DNA of 12,738 nt from assembly GCA_019347795.1 (NCBI GenBank), contig JAHWKS010000050.1, positions 1-12,738 on the forward strand. The letters run 5' to 3'. The position numbers and the translations under genes were made by a program. The DNA comes from Planctomycetota bacterium (GTDB lineage: Bacteria; Planctomycetota; Planctomycetia; Pirellulales; Pirellulaceae). The stretch's first letter is position 1. Each line of letters begins with the position of its first letter. Below are positions 1-6,201 of this stretch, one piece after another. Below the pieces are notes generated by a model. That model worked only from the letters and a program-made list of their open reading frames with translations, was not told the origin of the DNA and did not search any database.

Positions 1-158
1 GCGCGGCGCTGCTCGTCGCGCTTCCGCAGGCGGGCCTCCAGCTCGACGATCTGTTGTCGCAGCGCGGCGTTCTCCTCGTCCAGCGCCGCGCGCTGTGTGA
101 ATGCGTGCGACTGCTTCGCCGCGGGAGCGCGGTCGGCCGCCTTGTTCCGCATGATCAT
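1..158 (-). CDS. N-terminal part of a coiled-coil protein of unknown function (runs off the left edge)
   Basis: Fifty-two codons are visible from an ATG at 158-156 to the window edge with no stop. The first ~22 residues are basic and alanine-rich (starting MIMRNKAADR). From about residue 23 the sequence turns into a strongly charged heptad-like helix (LDEENAALRQQIVELEARLR), which predicts a coiled coil. There is no signal peptide or membrane segment in the visible part. The upstream GAGGTGATCC, 9 nt before the ATG when counted from GAGG, is a very strong Shine-Dalgarno element and supports this start over the second ATG two codons later. The gene lies 81 bp downstream of the PAS protein on the same strand and could be co-transcribed with it. 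A partner supplying the missing output domain, such as a kinase, phosphatase or regulator, is conceivable, but nothing visible identifies a family. Confidence 0.7.
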   Translation of the reverse strand, partial: MIMRNKAADRAPAAKQSHAFTQRAALDEENAALRQQIVELEARLRKRDEQRR

Positions 159-161
159 GGA

Positions 162-171
162 GGATCACCTC
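162..171 (-). promoter_or_regulatory. Extended Shine-Dalgarno site of the left-edge coiled-coil gene
   Basis: The minus strand reads GAGGTGATCC ahead of TCC-ATG. This is ten consecutive bases complementary to the conserved 3' end of bacterial 16S rRNA (GGATCACCTC), much longer than the 4-6 base matches elsewhere in the window. Spacing from GAGG to the ATG is 9 nt, which is normal. It predicts strong, perhaps independent, translation of this gene rather than coupling to the PAS gene 81 bp upstream. Confidence 0.6.
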
Positions 172-239
172 AGTTGCAAAATCCGCTCCATCACTGCAAT
201 TGGTGCGCCCAAAAACAGTCCAGGCCGCAATTCTCGCCG

Positions 240-2357
240 TCAATGGACCAGGCCGCTTTGCCTCCGGAACTTTTCCAGCTCGCCCCGGGCGTTTTCCAGC
301 TCCTTTTCCAGGGCGATCATCTTCAGTTCGCGGCCGACCACCACCTCCTCGAACTTCTCCAGGTCGAGGATCTTCTCTTGCAGCTCTGACTTCGACCGCT
401 CCAGGTCCCGCACCACCTGCTCATAGGCCCGCATGTCGCGCAAAATGCCGATGGCCCCGATTACCCGCCCGTCCGGATCCCGCAGGGCCGAGGCGTTGAG
501 CGTGGTGGGAATGACTTCGCCCGAAGCGCTGCGGGGGTTGAGGCGGGCGTTGCGGGTGACGCCGCGCTCCACCACCTCCCGCAGGGCGGCGGTGAATTCG
601 CGCGTCTCCTCGGGACTGATGAACCGCGACAGCGATTGCTCCACCACCTCATCCGTGCGGAACCCAAGCAGCGTGTACACCGCGTCGTTGGCCTGAAGGA
701 TCTTTCCTTCCAGATCGCTCACGAACACCGGGTCGGGAGCGTTCTTGATGAGGCTTTCGGCGTACGCGCGGGCTTTGTCGAGTTCGCGCATGTCGCGCAG
801 GATGCCGATGGCGCCGATCACCCGCCCGTCCGGGTCCCGCAGGGCCGAGGCGTTGAGCGTGGTCGGGATCACCTCGCCCGAGGCGCTGCGGGGGTTGAGG
901 GGTGCATTGCGCGTGACGCCGCGCTCCACCACCTCCCGCAGGGCGGCGGTGAACTCGCGCGTCTCCTCCGGGCTGATGAACCGCGACAGCGACTGCTCCA
1001 CGACCTCATCCGTGCGGAACCCAAGCAGCGTGTACACCGCGTCGTTGGCCTGAAGGATCTTTCCTTCCAGATCGCTCACGAACACCGGGTCGGGGGCGTT
1101 CTTGATGAGGCTTTCGGCGTACGCGCGGGCTTTCTCCAACTCGCGCATCGCCTTGTCCAACTCGCGCATGTCGCGCAAGATGCCGATGGCGCCGATCACC
1201 CGCGCGTCGGGGTCGCACAAGGCCGAGACATTGAGGCTCGTGGGGATGATCTCGCCCGACGCACTGCGCGGGTTGAGCACCACGTTGCAGGTAATGCCCG
1301 GCGGGACCGAGTACGACCGGCCGTCGCCCGTGATGTCCTCATCCCGCTCGACGTGCTCGACCACTTCGCGGAGCGCGGCGGTGAACTCGCGGGTTTCCTC
1401 GGGACTGATGAACCGCGAGAGCGATTGCTCAATAACTTCATCCGTCCGGAAGCCAAGCAGCGTGTAAACCGCGTCGTTGGCCTGAAGGATTTTGCCTTCC
1501 AAGTCGCTCACGAACACGGGATCGGGAGCGTACTTGATGAGACTTTCGGCGTAGGCCCGCGCCTTATCCAGCTCGCGCATGTCGCGCAAGATGCCGATGG
1601 CGCCGATCACCCGTCCGTCCTGGTCGCGCAGGGCCGAGGCGTTGAGGCTGGTGGGAATGATCTCGCCGCTGGCGGTGCGGGGATGGAGCACCGCATTCCG
1701 CGTGACGCCCCGCTCCACCACCTCGCGCAAAGCCGCGGTGAACTCGCGGGTTTCCTCGGGGCTGATGAACCGCGAGAGCGACTGCTCGATCACCTCGTCG
1801 GTGCGGAACCCAAGCAGCGTGTACACCGCGTCGTTGGCCTGAAGGATCTTCCCTTCCAGGTCGCTCACGAACACGGGGTCGGGGGCGTTCTTGATGAGGT
1901 TCTCGGCGTAGGCGCGGGCCTTGTCCAGCTCGCGCATGTCGCGGAGAATGCCGATGGCCCCGATCACGCGTCCATCCGGGTCCCGCAGGGCCGAGGCGTT
2001 GAGGCTGGTGGGAATGATCTCGCCCGAGGCGCTGCGAGGGTTGAGCCGCGCATTCTTGGTGACCCACCGCTCGACCACTTCATCCAGAGCGGCCATGAAC
2101 TCCCGCGTCTCTTCGGGGCTGATGAACCGCGAGAGCGATTGCTCCAGCACCTCATCCTGCTGAAACCCGAGCAACTCGGAGACCGCCTCGTTCGCCAGCA
2201 GAATCTTTCCCTCCAGATCGCTGACGAAGACCGGGTCGGGCGCATTGGCGATGATGATGTTCGCATCGAGCGAGCCGTCCGGCTTCAAGCGATGATGGCC
2301 GCCGTCCGCCTCCACTGCGACGCCGGGACCGGCGCTCCTGGGATTGGCCGTGCTCAT
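240..2357 (-). CDS. Five-PAS-domain sensor protein without a catalytic output domain
   Basis: This 705-residue cytoplasmic protein has five PAS domains in tandem, starting near residues 38, 157, 276, 420 and 539. Each begins APDPVFVSDLEGKIL and ends GAIGILRDMRELDKARAYAE. PAS domains bind small ligands or cofactors (haem, flavin, metabolites) or mediate protein contacts; no cofactor can be assigned here. A helical tail (~646-705, with DLEKFEEVVVGRELKMI) resembles the linker that usually precedes a histidine kinase domain, but the protein stops there with no H-box, ATPase, GGDEF or receiver domain. There is no signal peptide or membrane segment. Domain 3 carries an 18-residue insertion near residues 335-358 and a 7-residue duplication at 397-410. 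The start is supported by GGAGG 7 nt upstream of the ATG and by a sigma70-like promoter at 2403-2431. It may act as a stand-alone sensor passing its signal to a separate partner, possibly the next gene. PAS assignment is certain; the role is not. Confidence 0.93.
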   Translation of the reverse strand: MSTANPRSAGPGVAVEADGGHHRLKPDGSLDANIIIANAPDPVFVSDLEGKILLANEAVSELLGFQQDEVLEQSLSRFISPEETREFMAALDEVVERWVTKNARLNPRSASGEIIPTSLNASALRDPDGRVIGAIGILRDMRELDKARAYAENLIKNAPDPVFVSDLEGKILQANDAVYTLLGFRTDEVIEQSLSRFISPEETREFTAALREVVERGVTRNAVLHPRTASGEIIPTSLNASALRDQDGRVIGAIGILRDMRELDKARAYAESLIKYAPDPVFVSDLEGKILQANDAVYTLLGFRTDEVIEQSLSRFISPEETREFTAALREVVEHVERDEDITGDGRSYSVPPGITCNVVLNPRSASGEIIPTSLNVSALCDPDARVIGAIGILRDMRELDKAMRELEKARAYAESLIKNAPDPVFVSDLEGKILQANDAVYTLLGFRTDEVVEQSLSRFISPEETREFTAALREVVERGVTRNAPLNPRSASGEVIPTTLNASALRDPDGRVIGAIGILRDMRELDKARAYAESLIKNAPDPVFVSDLEGKILQANDAVYTLLGFRTDEVVEQSLSRFISPEETREFTAALREVVERGVTRNARLNPRSASGEVIPTTLNASALRDPDGRVIGAIGILRDMRAYEQVVRDLERSKSELQEKILDLEKFEEVVVGRELKMIALEKELENARGELEKFRRQSGLVH
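423..2246 (-). repeat. Five tandem 357-bp repeats encoding the PAS domains
   Basis: The PAS array is a DNA-level tandem repeat. Units lie at 1890-2246, 1533-1889, 1101-1532, 744-1100 and 423-743 (last unit partial). The period is exactly 357 bp (119 codons) except for unit 3, which is 75 bp longer (54-bp insertion plus 21-bp duplication). Units 4 and 5 are nearly identical; unit 1 is the most diverged. Such similarity points to recent unit duplication or continuing gene conversion within the gene. Confidence 0.93.
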
Positions 2358-2402
2358 GAATTGTCCTCCGAATGACCATAGAGCGAAAACGCGCCCACGC
2401 GG

Positions 2403-2431
2403 AATATAGCCTCAGGCGGGTCCGGGGGCAA
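2403..2431 (-). promoter_or_regulatory. Sigma70-like promoter of the PAS gene
   Basis: On the minus strand TTGCCC (2431-2426) is followed by a 17-bp spacer and TATATT (2408-2403). The -10 box matches consensus at 5 of 6 positions, the -35 box at 4 of 6, and the spacer is ideal. Predicted transcription would begin near 2395-2397, giving a leader of about 38-40 nt to the ATG with GGAGG inside it. This separates the PAS gene from the upstream mtnB-to-DUF255 gene set. Confidence 0.6.
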
Positions 2432-2445
2432 TCATCCCATGTCGA

Positions 2446-2463
2446 TTGTCCATCTTGTCCATC
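2446..2463. repeat. Two tandem copies of TTGTCCATC upstream of the PAS promoter
   Basis: A perfect 9-bp direct repeat (GATGGACAA twice on the minus strand) lies about 15-32 bp upstream of the PAS gene -35 box. The position fits an activator site, but it may equally be one of the short tandem repeats that occur in other gaps of this window. Confidence 0.5.
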
Positions 2464-2515
2464 TACGAAGCTACTGTCATCAACGATTGGGGAATGGCGC
2501 GAAGCCGGGCCATGG

Positions 2516-2539
2516 AAAGGTCCATCCTTTTGGGCCTTT
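2516..2539. other. Weak inverted repeat just downstream of the DUF255 gene
   Basis: AAAGGTCC and GGGCCTTT flank an 8-nt loop, forming an 8-bp stem with one imperfect pair. It starts 12 bp past the DUF255 stop codon and could end that transcript, but on the minus strand no T-run follows, so an intrinsic terminator is not well supported. Confidence 0.25.
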
Positions 2540-2551
2540 AACACATTCGGC

Positions 2552-4633
2552 TCAGTCGCCGATCGGCGACGCGCCCATGGCCTTCCATCTCGCCAGCGCC
2601 GATTCCCTGCCGCGGACCGGGGTTTGGCAGGCGAAGCGTTGGCAGATGTAGACGGTGGGCTCGGGGGGCTCGAGCGTCTTGCCGATGAAGATCGGCTCGA
2701 CCGCCGCCGAGCCGTGCTCCTCTTCGTCGCTGTTGCGCTGGGCGACGACGCGGTTGGGAATGTAGCTGCGACAGAGGGCGTCGAGCACCTTCCGCGTATC
2801 GGGCTGCTCGCGGTCGCCGAGGATGACGATCTCGTGGAATGGCCCGAGGTGCATGTCCAATGCGATCAGCATCTGCCCCGCCGCCGTGGGGGAACGCTCC
2901 ATGATCGGGACGGCCAGCTCCAGCGTCTCGTAGGCGGCGTGGACGTAGTCGGCCCGGCCGCAGAGCTTTCCCAGCCGCATGAGAGCGGTGGCGGCCATGC
3001 CGTTGCCGCTGGGAACGCTGCTGTCGATCAAATCTTTGTTGCGGGCGATCAGTTGCTCGTGATCGTCGGCGGTGTAGTAGAAGCCGCCGTCTTCGCGGTC
3101 GCGGAAACGTTTTAGCATTGTGTCGGCGAGGCGGACCGCTTCGTCGATCCACCGCTCGTCAAAGCCGGCTTCGTACAGGGAAACGAGGGCGTTGGTCAGA
3201 TAGGCGTAGTCGTCGAGATACGCATCGAGCTTGGCGATTCCGCCGCGCCAGGTGTGGAGCAGACGGCCGTCGTCGCGGCGGAGGTTTTGCATGAGAAACT
3301 CCGCGGCTCGCGTTGCTGCGGCGAGATACCGCGGCTCGCCGAGCGCGGCGGCGGCGCGGGCCATCGCGTCGATCATCAGGGCATTCCAGCTTGTGAGCAC
3401 CTTGTCGTCCTTGCCGGGGCGGATGCGCTGGTCGCGGTGCTCGAGGAGCTTCTGTCGCGAAACCGTAAGCGTGGAGCGGAGCTCTTCGAGGTCCCAGCCG
3501 CGGAGGTCGGCGACTTGCTCGATGGTCTTGGGGAGGTTGAGGATATTCTTGCCTTCGAAGTTTCCCTCTTCGGTGACGTCGTAGACGTAACAGAACCGCT
3601 CCGCTTCTTCGGGGCCGAGGACTTCGCGAATCTCGGCGGGGCTCCAGACATAAAACTTGCCTTCTTCCCCTTCGCTGTCGGCGTCTTCCGTGCTGTGGAA
3701 GCCCCCCTCCTCACCGGTCATGTAGTTGAGGATATAGTCCAGCGTCTCGCGAACCACGCGGGCGTACTTCTCGTTGCGAGTGACCAGCCAGCCGTCGAGA
3801 TAGGCGCCGGTCAACAGGGCGTTGTCGTAGAGCATCTTCTCGAAGTGCGGCACGAGCCAGCGCTCGTCGACCGAGTACCGCGCGAACCCGCCGGCGAGGT
3901 GGTCGTAGATGCCGCCTTGGGCCATCTTGTCCAGGTTCAGCTTGACCATGTCCAGCCACACTCGCCGCGGGTTGCGGCGCCACACGCGGAGCAGCACCTG
4001 GAGGTCCATCGCGTGCGGGAACTTCGGCGCCCGGCCGAAGCCGCCGTGGGTGAAGTCGAACACCCGCTCCAAGGCCGAGCCCACTTGCTCCAGCAACTCC
4101 GGACGGACGCCCTCTTCCGATTTTTGAAAAACGCCGACCGACTGCACGGCTTTGGTCAGTTCGTCGGCGTGCTCATCGATCTCCTTTCGCCGGCTCTTCC
4201 AGGCGTCGCCAACGGAGCGGAGGACCTGGTCGAAGCCCGGCATCCCGCCGCGCGGCGAGGGGGGCCAGTACGTGCCTCCGTAAAACGGCTTGAGGTCGTG
4301 CGTGAGGAACACCGACATCGGCCAGCCGCCGTGGCCGGTGAGCGCCTGCACGGCATTCATGTAGATCTGATCGAGGTCGGGCCGCTCCTCGCGATCGACC
4401 TTGACGTTGATAAATCCCTCATTCATCAGGCGCGCGATCGCTTCGTTCTCGAAGCTCTCATGCTCCATCACGTGACACCAGTGACAGGCGGCGTAGCCGA
4501 TGGACAAGAAAATCGGCTTATCCTCCGCCTTCGCCTGCGCCAGCGCCTCCTGGCCCCAGGGGAACCAGTCCACGGGGTTATGGGCGTGCTGAAGCAAGTA
4601 CGGGCTGGTTTCGTGTGCGAGACGATTGGCCAT
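2552..4633 (-). CDS. DUF255 thioredoxin-fold protein (YyaL/SPATA20 family)
   Basis: This 693-residue protein is a full-length member of the DUF255 family, found in bacteria (YyaL) and animals (SPATA20); the biochemical function is not established. The N-terminal thioredoxin-like domain (about 1-165) opens with the family signature [20 protein letters not shown] and contains CHWC with cysteines 50 and 53, followed by [10 protein letters not shown] and [10 protein letters not shown]. The middle (about 190-560) resembles a six-hairpin sugar-epimerase-like barrel ([38 protein letters not shown]). The end retains the conserved [10 protein letters not shown] cysteine pair. No signal peptide is seen, so it is cytoplasmic. 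Start at this ATG follows the family N-terminus, although no Shine-Dalgarno precedes it: a heptamer repeat ends only 7 bp before the ATG. The gene lies 91 bp downstream of panB and may be the last gene of the mtnB-mtnD-panB set. Confidence 0.95.
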   Translation of the reverse strand: MANRLAHETSPYLLQHAHNPVDWFPWGQEALAQAKAEDKPIFLSIGYAACHWCHVMEHESFENEAIARLMNEGFINVKVDREERPDLDQIYMNAVQALTGHGGWPMSVFLTHDLKPFYGGTYWPPSPRGGMPGFDQVLRSVGDAWKSRRKEIDEHADELTKAVQSVGVFQKSEEGVRPELLEQVGSALERVFDFTHGGFGRAPKFPHAMDLQVLLRVWRRNPRRVWLDMVKLNLDKMAQGGIYDHLAGGFARYSVDERWLVPHFEKMLYDNALLTGAYLDGWLVTRNEKYARVVRETLDYILNYMTGEEGGFHSTEDADSEGEEGKFYVWSPAEIREVLGPEEAERFCYVYDVTEEGNFEGKNILNLPKTIEQVADLRGWDLEELRSTLTVSRQKLLEHRDQRIRPGKDDKVLTSWNALMIDAMARAAAALGEPRYLAAATRAAEFLMQNLRRDDGRLLHTWRGGIAKLDAYLDDYAYLTNALVSLYEAGFDERWIDEAVRLADTMLKRFRDREDGGFYYTADDHEQLIARNKDLIDSSVPSGNGMAATALMRLGKLCGRADYVHAAYETLELAVPIMERSPTAAGQMLIALDMHLGPFHEIVILGDREQPDTRKVLDALCRSYIPNRVVAQRNSDEEEHGSAAVEPIFIGKTLEPPEPTVYICQRFACQTPVRGRESALARWKAMGASPIGD

Positions 4634-4640
4634 GGTTCGA

Positions 4641-4675
4641 ATGCGGAATGCGGAGTGCGGAGTGCGGAGTGACGA
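4641..4675. repeat. Heptamer tandem repeat (A/G)TGCGGA, about five copies
   Basis: Four intact heptamers (ATGCGGA twice, GTGCGGA twice) and a fifth decayed copy (GTGACGA) form the gap between panB and the DUF255 gene. The array ends 7 bp before the DUF255 start codon, where a ribosome binding site would normally be. Related words (CATTCCGC) recur at 4711-4718 next to the panB stop. Confidence 0.85.
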
Positions 4676-4701
4676 TCGCGAGGCGTTTCCTTACCATTTG
4701 T

Positions 4702-4741
4702 CGCAATCCTCATTCCGCAATTGCTCATTTGTAGGATTGCG
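4702..4741. repeat. 9-bp inverted repeat spanning the panB stop codon
   Basis: CGCAATCCT (4702-4710) and AGGATTGCG (4733-4741) pair perfectly around a 22-nt loop. The loop holds the panB stop codon and a second small palindrome, GCAATTGC (4717-4724). The right arm codes for the last residues of PanB. No T-run follows on the minus strand, so it is not a clear intrinsic terminator; it could slow RNA decay or be part of a repeat element. Confidence 0.6.
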
Positions 4742-5525
4742 CTTCGCCGGGAAACGTGCCTTCGCGAATCTCGTCGCGGAACGCCGCGGCGGCGTCGTGG
4801 ATGATGCGGCCCACGTCGGCGTAGCGTTTGACGAACTTGGGGAGGCGGCCGGTGCTGAGGCCGATCAGGTCGTGGAGCACCAGCACCTGCCCGTCGCACC
4901 CCGGGCCGGCGCCGATGCCGATGGTCGGAATCCGCAGCGTCGCGGTGATCTTCTCGGCGACCGCTGAAGGAATGCACTCCAGCACGATGCCGAAGGCGCC
5001 CGCCTCCTCGGCGGCGCGGGCGTCGGCCAGCAGCCGCTCCTCGTCGCGCTGAACCTTGTAACCGCCCATCACGTGCACGTTCTGCGGGCGGAGGCCGACG
5101 TGGGCCATCACCGGAATGCCCGCCGCCGTCAAACCGCGAATCACCTCGGCCTGCTCGGCGCCTCCCTCGAGCTTGACAGCCTGGCAGCGGGTTTCCTTCA
5201 GGATTCGCCCGCCGTACTCGATCGCCTTGGGCACTCCCAGGTGATTCGCGGGAAAGGGCAGATCGACAACCACTAAGGCGTGCTCGACGGCCCGGCCGAC
5301 CATCTCGGCGTGATAGATGATCTCGTCAAGCGTGACGTGCAGGGTGTTCTCGTGCCCCTGCACGACCATCGAGACGCTGTCGCCGACGAGGATCCCTTCC
5401 ACGCCGGCGGCGTCGAGGAGGGCCGCGGTGGGATGGTCGTAAGCGGTGATCATCGTGATCTTCCGCCCCTGGTCCTTCATCCCGGCGAATTCGGGAACGC
5501 TAACTCGGGATGCGCGGGCGGTCAT
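4725..5525 (-). CDS. panB: 3-methyl-2-oxobutanoate hydroxymethyltransferase (ketopantoate hydroxymethyltransferase)
   Basis: PanB adds a hydroxymethyl group from 5,10-methylene-tetrahydrofolate to 3-methyl-2-oxobutanoate, giving ketopantoate, the first committed step of pantothenate and coenzyme A synthesis. It is a cytoplasmic (beta/alpha)8 barrel that uses Mg2+. At 266 residues it has normal length. Metal ligands are D49 (VGDSVSMVVQG), D88 (VVVDLPF) and E120 (AVKLEGG); the catalytic glutamate is E183 (GIVLECIP). AHVGLRPQ and GIGAGPGCDGQ are also intact. The loop after D88 reads PFPANHLGVPKA, where better-known PanBs (from memory) have a serine or alanine followed by tyrosine, so the substrate-facing loop is divergent. 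The gene begins 1 nt after the mtnD stop (TAG-T-ATG) with no visible Shine-Dalgarno, so translational coupling is likely. panC, panD and panE are not in the window. Confidence 0.93.
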   Translation of the reverse strand: MTARASRVSVPEFAGMKDQGRKITMITAYDHPTAALLDAAGVEGILVGDSVSMVVQGHENTLHVTLDEIIYHAEMVGRAVEHALVVVDLPFPANHLGVPKAIEYGGRILKETRCQAVKLEGGAEQAEVIRGLTAAGIPVMAHVGLRPQNVHVMGGYKVQRDEERLLADARAAEEAGAFGIVLECIPSAVAEKITATLRIPTIGIGAGPGCDGQVLVLHDLIGLSTGRLPKFVKRYADVGRIIHDAAAAFRDEIREGTFPGEAQSYK

Positions 5526-5526
5526 A

Positions 5527-6099
5527 CTAAATCAGCGGCTCGACGCGGGCGGCCGGGACGTAATTGGGGCCCAGGCAGACCGGGGCGTAGTTCTCGTGGA
5601 CGCCGTTCTCGACGTAGTGCGGGGTCCAGCCGGAAACGTCCTGGAAAAGCCGGATGCAGCGGATTGTGCGGTCATCGCATAGGTCGAACCAGTGCTGCGT
5701 CCCCGCGGGAACGTTGATCAGGTCCCCCGACTCCACTTGCACCGCGAACACCGGCCCGCGCTGCGGGTAAATGTGAAACACCCCGCCGCCTTGCACCGTG
5801 AACCGCACCTCGTCTTCGCTGTGCGTATGCTCTTTGCTGAACTTCGCCAGCATCGCGTCCAGGCCGGGCGTCTCGGGATTGACGTTGATCACGTCGGCCG
5901 TGACGAAGCCGCCTGACTCCTTGAGCCGCTCGATCTCGGGCGCGTAGGCGGCGAGGATGTCTTCGTTCGTCGCGTCAGGACCGATCCGGCCGGCGACCTC
6001 CCACTGCTCGTACCAGATGCCGAAGGGGCGAAGGAAGTCGCGGATCGCCTGCGGATCGGCGATCTCACGGTTTTCGTCTTGGATGCGAATGCGGGCCAT
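5527..6099 (-). CDS. mtnD: Acireductone dioxygenase (methionine salvage)
   Basis: The enzyme cleaves 1,2-dihydroxy-5-(methylthio)pent-1-en-3-one with O2. The Fe form yields 4-methylthio-2-oxobutanoate, the methionine precursor, plus formate; the Ni form yields methylthiopropionate, formate and CO. It is a 190-residue cupin of normal family length. Metal ligands are H91, H93 and E97 ([12 protein letters not shown]) and H136 (PAGTQHWFD). The metal in vivo cannot be read from sequence. The start chosen is the ATG at 6099, giving MARIRI, with GGAG 5 nt upstream. The open frame runs further upstream to 6192 but only through a large palindrome, so that extension is rejected. The neighbours are mtnB 102 bp upstream and panB 1 nt downstream, so this is the central gene of the operon. 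Confidence 0.95.
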   Translation of the reverse strand: MARIRIQDENREIADPQAIRDFLRPFGIWYEQWEVAGRIGPDATNEDILAAYAPEIERLKESGGFVTADVINVNPETPGLDAMLAKFSKEHTHSEDEVRFTVQGGGVFHIYPQRGPVFAVQVESGDLINVPAGTQHWFDLCDDRTIRCIRLFQDVSGWTPHYVENGVHENYAPVCLGPNYVPAARVEPLI

Positions 6100-6121
6100 G
6101 TCTTCTCCAACGAAAAATCGC

Positions 6122-6200
6122 TTAACCGCGCGCCCCACGGGCCGCGTGTGGCAATGCCAATGGACTGCGTCTCGCGCGGCCCGTTGGGGCACGCGGTTAA
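6122..6200. repeat. Large near-perfect palindrome (REP/MITE-like hairpin) between mtnB and mtnD
   Basis: The left arm 6122-6146 (TTAACCGCGCGCCCCACGGG...) and right arm 6175-6200 are reverse complements over about 25 bp with one mismatch and one bulged base. The 28-nt loop contains a second inverted repeat, TGGCA-A-TGCCA (6149-6159). The element starts 1 nt past the mtnB stop codon and ends 22 nt before the mtnD ATG, so it fills the gap without touching either frame. It could be a miniature mobile or REP-type repeat, or an mRNA hairpin that lowers or stabilises expression of the distal genes. On the minus strand it is followed by GCGATTTTTCG, a short T-run that could permit partial termination. 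Confidence 0.8.
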
Positions 6201-6201
6201 A

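Noticed and set aside
423..2246. CRISPR array or minisatellite explanation for the repeats
   Set aside because: Units are 357 bp, in frame and encode PAS domains; there are no short repeats with unique spacers and no cas genes.
636..2375. A 579-codon open frame on the plus strand opposite the PAS gene
   Set aside because: It mirrors the repeated PAS codons; the composition (His, Arg, Gly, Val repeats) has no domain logic, while the minus-strand frame is a clear PAS protein. High GC leaves antisense frames open.
3254..4672. A 472-codon plus-strand frame opposite the DUF255 gene
   Set aside because: It is antisense to a well-conserved gene and shows no recognisable motif.
6100..6192. N-terminal extension of MtnD to 6192
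   Set aside because: The extra residues come from the palindrome; the ATG at 6099 has GGAG at 5 nt and yields the usual family N-terminus.
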